Of a stretch of DNA of 64,000 nt, positions 47,029 through 59,900 are shown piece after piece. Below the pieces are notes generated by a model. That model did not search any database. It was given only the letters and a program-made list of their open reading frames with translations, and was not told where the DNA came from. A program made the translations under genes and the position numbers. Every line of letters starts with the position of its first letter. Positions within the stretch are counted from its first letter, which is position 1. Source of the stretch: Siphonodentalium dalli (lineage: Eukaryota > Mollusca > Scaphopoda > Gadilida > Siphonodentaliidae). Location of the stretch: assembly GCA_032622095.1 (NCBI GenBank), contig CP136064.1:175040247-175104246 (forward strand), written 5' to 3'.

Positions 47029-47554
47029 TTAAAGGCACGGGCGGCGTTCGTTGCAGAAATATTCATATTTGTTCAAATCGCCATCAACAGAAGGAATATT
47101 AAAATATATTTTGTTTTGTTCATATGCCAAACATGATCAGCGCGTAAATAGTGTATTGCCGTCAAGACGTACGATGATGTACGTAAACAAGAGCCTGTTC
47201 GTGTTACAGAAGTTATGCTTCTGTTTACATAACACAGCTCAATTCTATTGGTTAATCACACAAAATGATCTAAACGCTCTTTATTATTTCCATATCAGGA
47301 AAACAGTAACAAATAACGCTCTTTATGTTTACCATATCCGGATCTAAACAAAGGCCAGGAAACGTAACGTTTTTTTGCTTTTGTTTACATAACAAAGGGG
47401 GAAAAATAGAAAATAACATACTGTTTGTGCCATATTTCTGATTGGTATATGAACAAAGTCTATATTTTACTATTCTTTCTATTTATGATGGTTTTTGACG
47501 GATGTGAATATTTGAACAGCATACCCATAGCGCCAACGCCGCCCGTATCTTTAA
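47029..47554 (+). mobile_element. MITE family A, copy A6
   Basis: TTAA-bounded; left TIR AAAGGCACGGGCGGCGTT and right (reversed) AAAGATACGGGCGGCGTT differ at two positions. This is the best-matched TIR pair of the family. Sister of the 2.5 kb copy. Confidence 0.9.
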
Positions 47555-47986
47555 ATATATCAGGAGCGAGGCTCCGTATAATCATTTATTTGGCTTAGGG
47601 GGTAAAATATATTTGATTCTGGTCGAGGAACCCACCGATCAAAGCTCAGATTGATCAGATATCGATTTTTGAAATCTATTATTTTTCACCAACGGTACTT
47701 TTTAGTGGCCTGGGAAAAAAGTCGACGAGCCGACGGTCTCGGACCAAATTGCGAATGAAAATGGATAACTCTAAAATCAAGTGGCTTTAATTCGTTGAAC
47801 AAAATGTTGATAAATAACAGTTTATGGGCAATTTTGTACTATATTTGACGGTGGTTATCGGCATTATTTTTGGACAATTAATCGACTCTGATAACATGAG
47901 CGGCATATATAAAAAAACAAATTGTTGTTGTTGTTGTTGGAATCTGATGAAACGGTAACCATCGAATCGGATTGAGTACATTTATT
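47555..47986. mobile_element. MITE family B, copy B4 (adjacent to A6)
   Basis: Starts at the TTAA that closes A6 and ends gaatcggattgagtacattta. The interior matches B1 (gggggtaaaatatatttgat, gtcgaggaacccacc, aactctaaaatcaagtgg). The left TIR is lost, so A6 probably inserted at or replaced the left end. Confidence 0.65.
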
Positions 47987-48092
47987 ATCCCCAAATCAAT
48001 CGCGTATTTGAATCAAAGTCGCCACTATATTCCTATAAAATATTTAACAAGCGACTTCGGAGTATGCCTACACATTTACGCGTGAATCCGTT

Positions 48093-48544
48093 TTAAAGGC
48101 CCACCTAATTTTCGAACCACCAGATCACATTATATACAACATATTCCATATCATATATCATTTGAAAGAGGAAGCTCCAAATCATTGTATTATCAACTGA
48201 TCCGGTCGAAGAAACTGGGAACATTGTTTTTGTCGAGGTACTGAGGTGTGTACAACGTTCTGTGATTAATTTTGATCCAGACTGTACTATAAAGTCTATT
48301 ATTCTCAATGGAAGGGGAATAACTCTAGCTCTTATAGTTTAAATTCTGATTCATGATGTGTTAACAAGGGGGAGTCTTGGAATGAATCTGAGAACCTCTA
48401 TCACTTGGTGAACACTCCAAGGTCACAGATGTTCCGTATTCTGGTGGAATATATATATTTTTGGTTCCTCTTCCAAATGGTATTAATATGGGATATGTTG
48501 TGTATAATGTAATCTGGTCATTCGAAAATTAAGTGGGCCTTTAA
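48093..48544. mobile_element. MITE family C, complete copy C1 (TTAA-bounded)
   Basis: TIRs of about 55 bp: TTAAAGGCCCACCTAATTTT and onward to acaacatatt, repeated inverted at the right end with a handful of mismatches. TTAA flanks both ends. The interior gaggaagctccaaatcattg is also found in C2. Non-coding. The long TIRs and TTAA target suggest a piggyBac-type MITE. Confidence 0.9.
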
Positions 48545-50097
48545 CCAATCAGCAATCAAATCTCAGTGCGCGCTCGCCAATATAATGTCATTGAGTTCTT
48601 TTTCAATGCAAAATTTTGAAATTATTGTTGAAATGTGGGAATATAGTGGCGACTTGGATTCAAATATGCGATTGATTTTGGGTGACTCTAGAGCAATGTG
48701 ACATTTCGGGTTGAAGTCACACCGGTAGGCCCAAATTACAATGAAATAGGGAGGGCCTACGGGTACCCGTTACCGTACGCAACGCATACATAATTATATA
48801 TCAATGCATTCGAATTACAGTTTTTTTTTTTTTTTAAACAATTATATAAATTATATCTATGATATTTTATTTCTATACTAATTGAAGGTGTTACAACTGG
48901 ACAATACAAACAAGGAATTCCGACGAAATTGTCATTGTGAAGTTCCGTTTTTGTTCAGATGAAATATTGACGATGTATAAAGAGCGTTTCTTATCATCTT
49001 ATTTGTATTTATGTGATAAGACATGAATAAAGAACGTTTCTTGATATAGTTTTTATGATATTTACCTTCTATGTGGTTGTTCGTTCGAACATTGTTCAAA
49101 TATAAAACATTGTTCAAATACACGTACATGCACCATTTCTTATCATATATCAGCATCCGAAGGACGATTCTGTATTCTCCGCCGCCAGTTATGCAAACAC
49201 ACTTTGCCAACGTGAACTGAGTGTGAAAAAACTGAACATCCGATCAAACATTCTTTTACAATTATAATTTTTCGCCTTGTTTCCTTATTAATAGTAATTT
49301 CGTAGGCTAGTGCTCGAACGTGATATTTGGATTTAACACACAATGTGTAAGTAATAATGTGCAAAAACTAATAAAAACAATATTTCCACATTAAAAAAAA
49401 AAACAAAAAAAAAATATCATAAAAGTAATAACTTGGATTTATTTTACAAAAATATGCCCCCATAATTCATGAAAAACAAATACACTTTCTTTATTTTATA
49501 AACATAAAATAATGGCATAATTTACATAAAACATGTAAAAAAAAAACCGTTAAAACTATTAAAATGAATCCCCAAAATAGGTCTAAACCTAGGAAGATTC
49601 GGCCGATACAACCAGCTGAATCTTCTCAGCCGAATCTCCACGGAAATAAAAAATATTGTTCGACTGTTCGTTCCTACTCGAGATTTGTACGCCTGTACTT
49701 GAAATACTTCCCGAGTTACGTCCCTTCTAATTTTTGTTTACGTGTTTCGTTCCAGGATCTGCAAACCATATTTTACTCATAAAATCATCTAAATGGTCAT
49801 ATAGATCTGAATTACTAACTCATTGAAACTCTTCCGAACTGTAGACGACAATGTCAATGAAAATTGTCTATCTTCAATGCTGTAAGTGTAATATTTCCAT
49901 GATGCGGATTGGGTTTTGTCTTTTGATTAAAATTTAAATTGAACTTGAAGTTTGAACTTAGAAGTTATATCCATGATCATTATTCCATCAATCAATAGGT
50001 CCATCACTCCATGGGAATTTAGTAGACATGCTTGCGACAATCGTCACCATCTAAGTTCCATTTCTGGTTCTGAATGCTATGAGCGAGTAGGTTTTCT
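48545..50097. other. Unannotated AT-rich interval
   Basis: T- and A-runs near 48821 and 49394. Two motif copies, TATAAAGAGCGTTT (48976) and AATAAAGAACGTTT (49026), lie 50 bp apart. The 72-aa basic frame at 49564-49782 has no recognised domain. Confidence 0.4.
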
Positions 50098-50336
50098 ACA
50101 GTTCGGGCAAAGATGCAAAATTGGCTTACTAATAGTATTAGTACCGTAATACTAATAGTATTAGTAATACTATTACTATTACTAGCGAAATCGGGCTCAG
50201 TAAGTGACTCAGTAAGCCAATTCGATCTCTCGTTTTAATGTGTTTTGTCAACGCACAGTCGCACACCTGACTTTGCCAGGTGCCGCGACATCCAATTTTC
50301 AACCCATCATTTAGGACGCATTGGTACGCTTTAAAA
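50098..50336 (+). repeat. Inverted-repeat family J, copy 1
   Basis: agatgcaaaattggcttact, ccaattcgatctctcgtttt and cacctgactttgccaggtg are repeated in reverse order at 52199-52424. The core aattggcttact ... agtaagccaatt is itself palindromic. In copy 1 it encloses an expanded taatactaatagtattag hairpin (50128-50185). Confidence 0.75.
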
Positions 50337-51061
50337 ACCACAATTGTCTCACCTGTTAGTAACGGTGTTAATCCCTTTGATTGGTGTTTAATGACAGCCG
50401 ATAATTAAGCTTCCTATTTTCTTCCATGATTAAGTTAGTAGAGCAAGTCTGGTGATGGCCATCCACGTCATTTTTTGAAGACAATATGTTGACAAAGGTC
50501 AAGGTAAGCTTTTGGTTGCAAGAAAATTGATTGGAGGACATTATTTCGCAAATTCACATTATTTTCATGGTTAAGAGAACATTAGTATGGAAGCACACAC
50601 GGACAATCACAAAATAACAAAGTTCAAATTCGGAAGCGTGACGATTGACAATGAAATGAGCTTGTTATCACGATTACCCGTGTCTCGACCTCATTAACGT
50701 TTTTTGCACCGAGAGCGGTAGGAAAAAACGGCTACGGTACGAGAGTGATAAAATGACGGCTAGAATGTATTTGTGCCAAAATACTGAAGCAGTCTTCCGT
50801 AGATTTTAAAAAGAGTACTAATCGTAAACGTGGTTGCAAGCATTTGCCAGATATATAAACAGCCAATCAAAAGTGTTCCTTGTGAAAAAATTTCTGCTGC
50901 TGTCACAATTTATCATTTCCGGCCCAAGAACATTTCGAAAAGAAACTTATGAGCGAGAACAAAGCTATAAAATAGTCACTGACATTATCAAACGAACAAT
51001 AAGTAACACCAATTAAAGGGATTAACGCCGTTACGAATAGGTGAGACAATTGTGGTTTTTA
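50331..51061. mobile_element. 730-bp element with ~57-bp terminal inverted repeats
   Basis: taaaaaccacaattgtctca at the left recurs inverted at the right (tgagacaattgtggttttta). The match continues through acggtgttaatccctttgat against attaaagggattaacgccgt, with about four mismatches in 57 bp. The interior has no transposase frame. It is a non-autonomous DNA transposon candidate. The target-site duplication is unclear, so the superfamily is not assigned. Confidence 0.7.
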
Positions 51062-51121
51062 TGTTTACCCATACCATGTATGGTAAACATAGTGTCGTTG
51101 TCCGGATTGACCACTCGTCGT

Positions 51122-51169
51122 TCGTCCGTCCGTCCGTCCGTCTGTCCGTCCGTCTGTCCGTCCGTCCGT
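51122..51169. repeat. (GTCC)n microsatellite
   Basis: About 12 GTCC units with two GTCT variants. Confidence 0.95.
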
Positions 51170-51174
51170 AGACA

Positions 51175-51470
51175 CTTTACGTGTAATGCGATAACTCAAA
51201 CATTTTTTACCTGATCAAAACCAAATTTTGTATATGGGGTTTTCAGCCCAAAATACAGATCGAGTTCGAATATGGGTTTGATCCAACTTTTTTGTACAGA
51301 GTTATGGCCCTTTTTCGACTTAGAATTCACGCATTCTGCCATAACTCAAACTCAAACTCAAACCAAATTTGGTATGTGAGTTTCTCGGCCCAAAATACAG
51401 ATCGAGTTCGAATATGGGTTTGATCCGATTAATTTTAAAGGAGTTATGACCCTTTTTCGGAAAAAAAATG
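51175..51470. repeat. Two diverged ~165-bp repeats after the GTCC run
   Basis: agtttctcggcccaaaatac / ggggttttcagcccaaaata, both followed by agatcgagttcgaatatggg and gagttatg-ccctttttcg. The spacing between matching phrases is about 165 bp. Confidence 0.7.
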
Positions 51471-52198
51471 AAAAATTGAATCGATTTTTTTAAAAATTTA
51501 TTTTTAACTTTTATAATAATAATAAAAAAAATGTCATTGACATTGTCATTTGTTTTCATTTAGATATTGATGATTATGATAAAAAGATTTCCAATGTGTC
51601 CCTTTAATTTTTTTAAATAAGTTAAAAAAAATTGAAAAACTAACACCATTATAACTCTGCCAAGGGTACCCCGAATCACCACACCAAATTTGATTAAATC
51701 GGTCCAAAATCTTGTGTTATGTACTGGTAAATCTGTTTGGAGCAACATTAAATCCAATTCACCAATTGCCTTTGGACTTATGCCAATGTGCAAATAATCT
51801 GATACATAAGGCTATGGCATCTAATTTAAAATAAAGATTCAACAATAAACATCACATGCTATTAACAGTAGACATGGACATCTGTGCTGCTATATAATTG
51901 ATATTAATGGGTCAGTGGTGAGGTTGCTTATCTGTATACTAGGACACATTATTATTGTAAACTTAAATTGGACTCTCTTAACCCAAGTATTCCATGTCCA
52001 GGTCACACCTACACATTTAACCCATGGGCTTGCTGGCTGTGGCGGTTTAGCATTACAGATTCTGTACCAGTGCATTCTCTTATATAAATGCCAGTGACCC
52101 ATAAATTCCAATAATTTGTGTTATGTACATTTGTCTATAATAGTACATAACAGTATACTCTATAATTGAACACCAAAACTCTCATTTATCCGATCATA
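51471..52198. other. Unannotated AT-rich interval
   Basis: The phrase cgaatcaccacaccaaattt near 51672 resembles 17929-17945. No gene recognised. Confidence 0.4.
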
Positions 52199-52424
52199 TT
52201 AAATTTTTATCGCCAAGGGATGGGTTAACATCTGCCGATCGTGATCGGCCTCTCGTTAAAGTGTGCCAATGCGTCATAATTGATGGGTTGAAAATTGGAT
52301 GTCGCATTGTCGCAGCACCTGGCAAAGTCAGGTGTTCGTTGACAAAACACATTAAAACGAGAGATCGAATTGGCTTACTGAGCCCGATTTCGCTAGTAAG
52401 CCAATTTTGCATCTTTGCCCGACC
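52199..52424 (-). repeat. Inverted-repeat family J, copy 2
   Basis: Reverse complement of most of 50098-50336 with a compact centre (ttactgagcccgatttcgctagtaa). Beyond ctttaa the two copies part company. Confidence 0.75.
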
Positions 52425-53888
52425 TGTTCTATGTAGATTGTTTTATTATAAAATTAGGCACTACAGTCTACATATTAATAGCATACTATAGAATAATAAG
52501 CATACTCACGATCAATACATGTAGAAACATCAGAGGATTACAATGGATGAAAACAGCAAATAATTATACGTCTTGTTGTGTAGAAATCTTTATTCGGTTC
52601 CTCCATGTGGTCACTTCCGGTGTGTAAGTTCTGGTCTACTGATGCACCATATTATTTTCCGGTCAAACCCATAATCACAACAGTTTTGGCTATCGTAGCC
52701 TGATTGAGGTATGATTTACACACCATAAATAATGCATTAATGGGACCCTTATGGAAATAAATGCTCTTAGGACTGTTTTGTTATGTTATCCCCAATGGTT
52801 TTTGGTTGCCTGTTAGTGCCGGACATCTCCTTTACAGTCTCATACCCAAAATAAACGCCATACTCATGCTGGCCATTGGACGATTGTAGAAGTGGCAGTG
52901 TACCATATGGTATAGGGTTGCCACGCATATGGGTTTTTGGAATTGACTTATCGATCATAATAGTCGATGTTAGTCGATTAATCATTCATATATGCACCCT
53001 ATATAGTATATTGCATCCATTTAAACAAGTGATAAATGCTAAATTGGACTACTTTACATCCATTCTGAACACAATTAAAAACTGTCAGTGGTAGGAATAC
53101 TCATGCTCTCATTCATCCCGATGTAGTTATAAATATGCCCTCGGGCCTTACTATTAAATGTACTTCGCATTAAGTCGGCTAAAAGAGAGAAACTTCTGTG
53201 AAAGGCATGCATTGGTGGAGGAAATTGTTAAAATTTTCAGTTTATTTTGATGTCCAACTTTACTACATTCATTACAATATGTTATACCATGGAATATTCC
53301 TGAGCATCCTTCAGTGGCTAACATCTGGACCTCATCTACATAATTATTAATCAGAAAAGCATGAGAACTTAATTGCAATATACTAGTAACCAGACAGAAT
53401 CAACCACATGGCTTATAATGATGTCTGCTTCGATATCTTTCGGAATAAGGCAAATATAATTGTCAATGTGTATAACAATAATGACTTTCGATGGTTATAT
53501 ATATAATCCCCCGATAATCCCGGCGAATATACAATGTAGGTGACTTCAAATGTGAATGTGAACAACTTCTTGGATCAGAAGGTGATATTTTAAGGAAATG
53601 TTTTTCGGCCAATGGTTCAGAGAGATAGGACGACAACAATATGAAAGTTATATAATTTTAATACATTTTTTTTGCAAAACAAGTCAAGTTTCCACCAGTA
53701 AATCTCAGTGTGGTCAAATTTGAAAGGCGACTTTGTTTTCGCCTTGCAGATAGCGCAGGGCAAATTCGTCAGCTTGAGTGCGATAAATTCACCCCAGTCA
53801 CCTCCTAGCTTGGGGCCTGCATATCGTATCAGAAGTGTATCATTACAGCCCTAGTTTAAATGTTGATATCCTTTTTTGATGTTTACAG
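52425..53888. other. Unannotated interval upstream of the first recognised transporter exon
   Basis: The 5' exons of the gene at 53889-62412 should lie here or further left. I found no exon with a start codon and a phase-1 donor that I would defend. Confidence 0.4.
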
Positions 53889-53930
53889 ATTTCATGACGA
53901 TAGCATGTATACTCGGCTCTGGTATCTTAG
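53889..53930 (+). CDS. Transporter-like gene, exon a
   Basis: 42 nt between tttacag and gtaagt. It starts with two bases of a split codon and encodes FMTIACILGSGIL plus one base of Gly. Confidence 0.65.
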
Positions 53931-56900
53931 GTAAGTCAGTGAATGATGAATATGTGTTTTCTATTCTTCAGCAACCATTTTGAATATGCATCTTGTACAC
54001 ATGTTATTAATATAATATGTTCAAACAGAAAATTATTGCAATGCAGCTAGAATAATAATAATAATAACTAGAGGTCAGATTCCATGGAATCAGATATACT
54101 TCCATGGTATTCCATCCCATCCCATGTGAGTGTTATGCGTATATGTGTGTTCCTCTTCATGTGAATGCATATTGGTGCCTTACGATCCAATGGTGGACTT
54201 GCATTGACATTTCTTAATTTATTATATATTTTGGTACTTCTGTCTGTCTGTTTGTTTGTCTGTCAGCTATGGCCGGGATAACTGCTGGACGGATTTTGAC
54301 GAAATCTGATAAATGTGGGTACTTTTGTCCAGGGAGTGTTTTGGACGGGTCGAATCGTGACCCTCGGCCTGACATTTGTCTTTAAAAAGGACAATTGAAG
54401 ATCAAATCGGGTAAAACACGGATTTCCACGAAATTCGATACCTATGGGTACTTTTGTTCGGGGAGTCTTTTTGGCGGGTCAAGTCGTGACCCCGACCTGG
54501 CATTGACCTTCGAAATGGTCAGTTCAAGGTCAAATCGAGTAAAACGATCGGATTTCGACGAATTTTGATACCTAGAAAAACTTTTGTCCGGGGAGTGTTT
54601 TGGACAGGTCAAATCGTGACAATAGGTTACTTTTACAGTAGAGCGGACATACCTATATAGTATATCGGTGAGGATATTCATGCATTTGCCTTGCTTCTTG
54701 CTAAGTCCGTTTGAATTTGCGTCATGAAAAGAGGGTTTGAATTTGAGTAATATATATCACCCGTCACAACGTTATACGCTACCAGGGTTAAACCGTTCAA
54801 TATAAATCATTAAAAAGTGTACTAATCTTGCGTTTAGATACTACTTATCACATCCACTCATCGAAAAGTTTTTATCTCAGTATATGATTTTCGGAGTAAT
54901 TTTCCCCATTTGATCTTCGGTGGAATTTTCCAAATCTGAACCCACCCGACACAAACACTCCCTTGAGCAGTTTGCGTTTATATTAGAGAGGTCAAATTTT
55001 AGAGGCATACCTACAGTATACCGGCTTATGTACCACCGCATTAAACCCGCTCCTACATCAGCCCGTTTGGATTTGGGGCTAAAAACCGGCTAGTGATAGA
55101 CTACATAAGTATACATATTTATTATATATAGCGTTGTCACGAGTAAACCGTTCCATCTGAAAATTAGAAAAACGCCCTCTGGATGCGTACCGTACTACAT
55201 GTATGTGGATATACAATAAAACCTTTATCACAGTTACTGCCATAATTTAAAGTACCAAAAAGAAGGTTTTAATTTATAAACCTGTATCCTAATATAAAGA
55301 CTCGAGTTATAAAATAATTACCAAATGGCCGACAAACATATCTCAAATAAAAGCACTAAACACAAATACATAGTCATATATACACGTATTTAGACGGATA
55401 ATGCTATTGAAAAGTGTCACAAATTTACCGAAATTACATATATCGGGATGGATGAACCTGACTTATTCGAATGTAGTTTAGGTAGAGTTACACGTTATAA
55501 TTATGTTCTCCTTGTGGTATGCATATACGACAGTCCATTTCTGAGCCTGAATCTGAATAAAGTTTTTACACTTGAGGTAGTCTGTCCATGGTGACTGGTG
55601 AGCAACGGCTCTACAATCTAAATTTATATTTTTACGAATATTTTGATCACCAAAATGGGACATAGGCGAATTTATTTTATTTGAAGTTCTATCATGCTCG
55701 CGAACGTTCTAGAAAGATCACAAAAACGTCGCTATACATTTGTATCAGGCGTCAAGAATTAAATATAATTCAGAAACATATTCATTGAGGATAAACAATT
55801 AATGCTGTGAATGCACGATATGTCGATACAAACGTTTATACCAATTGTACGGATTATCTATTATCGCGAACCTTTTCACTGCTCGTATGAGATTGTATAA
55901 ATTTTGGGTTCAAAGTGACTTAGTCGGACAGGTGCGTAACACCCTGTACCATCAGAAGTAGGCCAGCCATGGCGAAGGCAATTCTATTTTAAAGAGCGCG
56001 GATTTGGGATAACTGCATTGTGTGAGAACGTAATTGATTCGCGTACATCTATATGCATTTCAGTATGTTGCTTTCTCGAGTAATGGTGCCTTTTCTGTGC
56101 ACATATATAGCACCAAAGTGAACATACGCCTTCTCACCAGCAAAATGATAAATAGCCGATGTGTTGAAATGGTAGTATACCATAAACATATATAGCATGT
56201 CGAGCTTGTAAACTAGACGGATATTCTTCTGAATATACGGGTATGAATGCGCGTATTTTACCATTTAATATGTTATTGCAAGTCTTCGCAGTCATGCATA
56301 AGTTCATAATACCAATCGTTATTCACACACAAACATATATATGTCGTATAACGTAATTATGGTACGTTGAACGATCACCCATTTCGCAACAGCGAAATAG
56401 CGTATGATGACATTAAGCTCTCTTTGCTCGCGGGCCTATATCGCGATTTCCCCAACAGTTTAAGGTGTTTTATTTCACTAATAGATATGGTAGCATTCTG
56501 GGAATGATATATACATGGCAGCTTATACCTACACATTCCATATACAATTCGCTTAATTTTGGTGTGATTCATATTCTTGAATACACGCAGGTGGTGAATT
56601 AGTCGGCGCTTTAAGACATGTTTGTGTATATTTTCCGATTAGCGGACGTACGTACGACGTCGTTGTCGGACTCTTCCTAAGTTATAACACTTTGCATTAC
56701 GTCTCGTCCAATTAATGCGAAATATGCAATCAACGATCTTAACAAACGGGCAATAAAGTCATACATTTTCACTCGTGCCACATACAGATGATAAAGAGAC
56801 AGTTTTTAATTGGTCAGATCTAAATTCAACAAACGTATGCTATATACCAGATGGGAATTTAATACCAAACCTTAGATAGTTACGTTCGGAAATTATGATA

Positions 56901-59900
56901 CTAAAATTAGCGACTTAGGGGCGGCAAGGTTGGGGTGTTGGACGGGACACGCTGACTCCCATTCATTTAATTTGAATATATCTTATATTAAAATGGTTTA
57001 CGGGCGCGTGAACGGATAGAAAATAGTTTCAATTCAATTGAGAACTGCAAGCGAAAGTCCGCGCATCAGACGGATTGTGCTTTCTGAAAACGTGGTCCAT
57101 GCGGAGAAGTGTTACAACATTATACGACGGACACCACAGTTCTGTTAATTCTCAAGTGTCAAAGTCGAGAATTTTTTTTGTAAAAAATGGGCGTTTTAAA
57201 AAAAGTGAAAACAAAACGAACTACTATTCTAAAACTAATGAATTTAGAGCGTTTTTTGGACTCAAAATATGTCAATTTTAAGCCGCATCGTGATAAAACT
57301 GCAGAATTACGACCGATTGACAAGACAGGCAGCCGACATTGTTTTGAGTGATTACCCATTAGTCAATATAACAATTAACGCAGTGCGCCGAACAGGAATG
57401 GCTGTTGAAATATATCATCAGTGGTCATTGGGGTAAAAATATATGTCCAACCCTGTCAAATTTTCTTCCTTGGACTAAGCTGACAACGGTCAATACGACT
57501 ACAAAAACCAAATGCAGTTATCTGGAATAATACGGGAGGACAACAGAGTACAATAAAATAGAGGTTTGCCAACTATGGGCGGTAACTCTTCAGGGAAAGC
57601 GCGGACACAAGTTTTTATGCCCGTGGGCAGTAGTGCATATCGAGATGTGCATACGGTCTAATTTTCGATGCTCTGCTTCTTATAATTTCCGAGATAATAA
57701 AATGACATTTTTTCAAATAAAGGGAGATAACTCCTCGGTGAAAGCGCGGACAAAATCGTTATGGGCCATATGGTTAGAACTCATGTACCCCAACCTACTT
57801 ACCAAGTTTTGGTGTCCTACTTCTTGTACTTTTCGAGTAATAGTGATTACAAAAGTGTCAAGTATAATAATAATAACAATGAAAAATAATCGCAAAAGGG
57901 CCATAACTCCGCCAAGAAACATTGGGCGGAAATCCTGATACCATTATATTTAGTAAACCTTCGATGCCTACATTCGCTAGAGATTTCGCGTTCCTACTGC
58001 AATCAGTTTCTGAGTATTTCGAAATAAACGGAAAACGACCTCAGTAGAAAAACAATATACTTCCTTGGTTACACCATGGAAGTATAATAATAGGGCGAAT
58101 CTTGAGCTGAAAACATCGTAGTTTAGGGACGGAAAATAGGAAGTAGGATGATTATATCACGTCCTTACCATGTTTATGTTGATCTCAAGTGATTGCAAGT
58201 GACCCCACCCCAGCCTCGAAATTGGGTGACGGGATTGGGAAATTGTCAACCCAGGCTCAAAATGCGAATTTTGAAGACCCGTAACTCCGTTATTTTCCAA
58301 TGGATTTAATAATTGTTTTCAGTTTTGTGATCTGCTGCTCACATATATTGTATGGAATGCAATTCATCTGAATCGGAGACGAAAAACATTTCGGTTATTG
58401 GAAAGCATATGGGCCCAAGTTCAAACTTTGAGGGTCCAAATCTTCGCCATTTTCCAACGGATCTGAGATCTGTTTTCAGCGTCGTGATAAGTTTGTAGGG
58501 TAGATGTTATATTCCAAGTTTCATCTGATTCGGAGACTAAATAAAATATTGAACCATAAACCACCCCTCCCCAGAACCACAATACTGAACCGACACTGGC
58601 AACATTTGGCTCACACCGAGCACTAGATAGTCTGGATACTTAGAAGTGTGTCACTATTTGCAATGATTGTCCGTTTTAAAGGAGATAGGGCGACAACCCG
58701 ATTGTCCCCCCAAAAAAAAATTTGAGGGCCCACAACTCTGGTATTTCTACTCAGATTTCAATTTTTTTTCGCGGTATTTGATCAGCTTTACACAGTCAAG
58801 CCATACACAGAAATAGACGAGATTCGTAACGAATTTTTTTTTTTTAATTTGGTACCCCCATCCTATTGTAAAAATATATGTCCAACCCTGTCAAATTTTC
58901 TTCATTGGACTAAGCTGACAACGGTCAATACGACTACAAAAACCAAATGCAGTTATCTGGAATAATACGGGAGGACAACAGAGTACAATAAAATAGAGGT
59001 TTGCCAACTATGGGCGGTAACTCTTCAGGGAAAGCGCGGACACAAGTTTTTATGCCCGTGGGCAGTAGTGCATATCGAGATGTGCATACGGTCTAATTTT
59101 CGATGCTCTGCTTCTTATAATTTCCGAGATAATAAAATGACATTTTTTCAAATAAAGGGAGATAACTCCTCGGTGAAAGCGCGGACAAAATCGTTATGGG
59201 CCATATGGTTAGAACTCATGTACCCCAACCTACTTACCAAGTTTTGGTGTCCTACTTCTTGTACTTTTCGAGTAATAGTGATTACAAAAGTGTCAAGTAT
59301 AATAATAATAACAATGAAAAATAATCGCAAAAGGGCCATAACTCCGCCAAGAAACATTGGGCGGAAATCCTGATACCATTATATTTAGTAAACCTTCGAT
59401 GCCTACATTCGCTAGAGATTTCGCGTTCCTACTGCAATCAGTTTCTGAGTATTTCGAAATAAACGGAAAACGACCTCAGTAGAAAAACAATATACTTCCT
59501 TGGTTACACCATGGAAGTATAATAATAATAACCAATGCTTTTATACAGCGTTTTCTATCAGAATCCACAGTTAATTAGTATAAAATTTCAATGCGCTCTA
59601 CATGGTTATTGGCCCAGTCATTTGGCATTAATAACCCATCCTCGCTTTAGAAGAAGCAATCCGAGTAACTAATGGATTAGCATATTGACAATATCCATCA
59701 ACTCCCGACTTTGTACTCGGTTAACAGGGCATTCCCACAATTGCCACAACTGTAGTATGAGATCACATGTCGAAAGCAACCAATGCAGTGTTTTACATTC
59801 AATGACCGAGAGAACCTTTATACCGGTACGTGTGCATGTATATCCAGCATTCCAGCTGATAACATTTTTGTCCATTTCCAAACGACTTCCACCATGAATT

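Noticed and set aside
51395-51425. tRNA B-box-like word (gttcgaatatggg) suggesting a tRNA-derived SINE
   Set aside because: It departs from GGTTCGAATCC, there is no A box at the right distance, and the word belongs to the ~165-bp tandem repeat.
57633-57938. 101-aa frame repeated identically at 59068-59373 as a duplicated gene
   Set aside because: It lies wholly in the duplicated repeat, has no recognisable domain, and an open antisense frame overlaps it. Identity simply reflects the DNA duplication.
57433-59527. LTR retrotransposon with 660-bp LTRs
   Set aside because: No TG...CA termini, no primer-binding or polypurine tract, no gag/pol frame in the 775-bp interior, and the interior consists of short diverged repeats.
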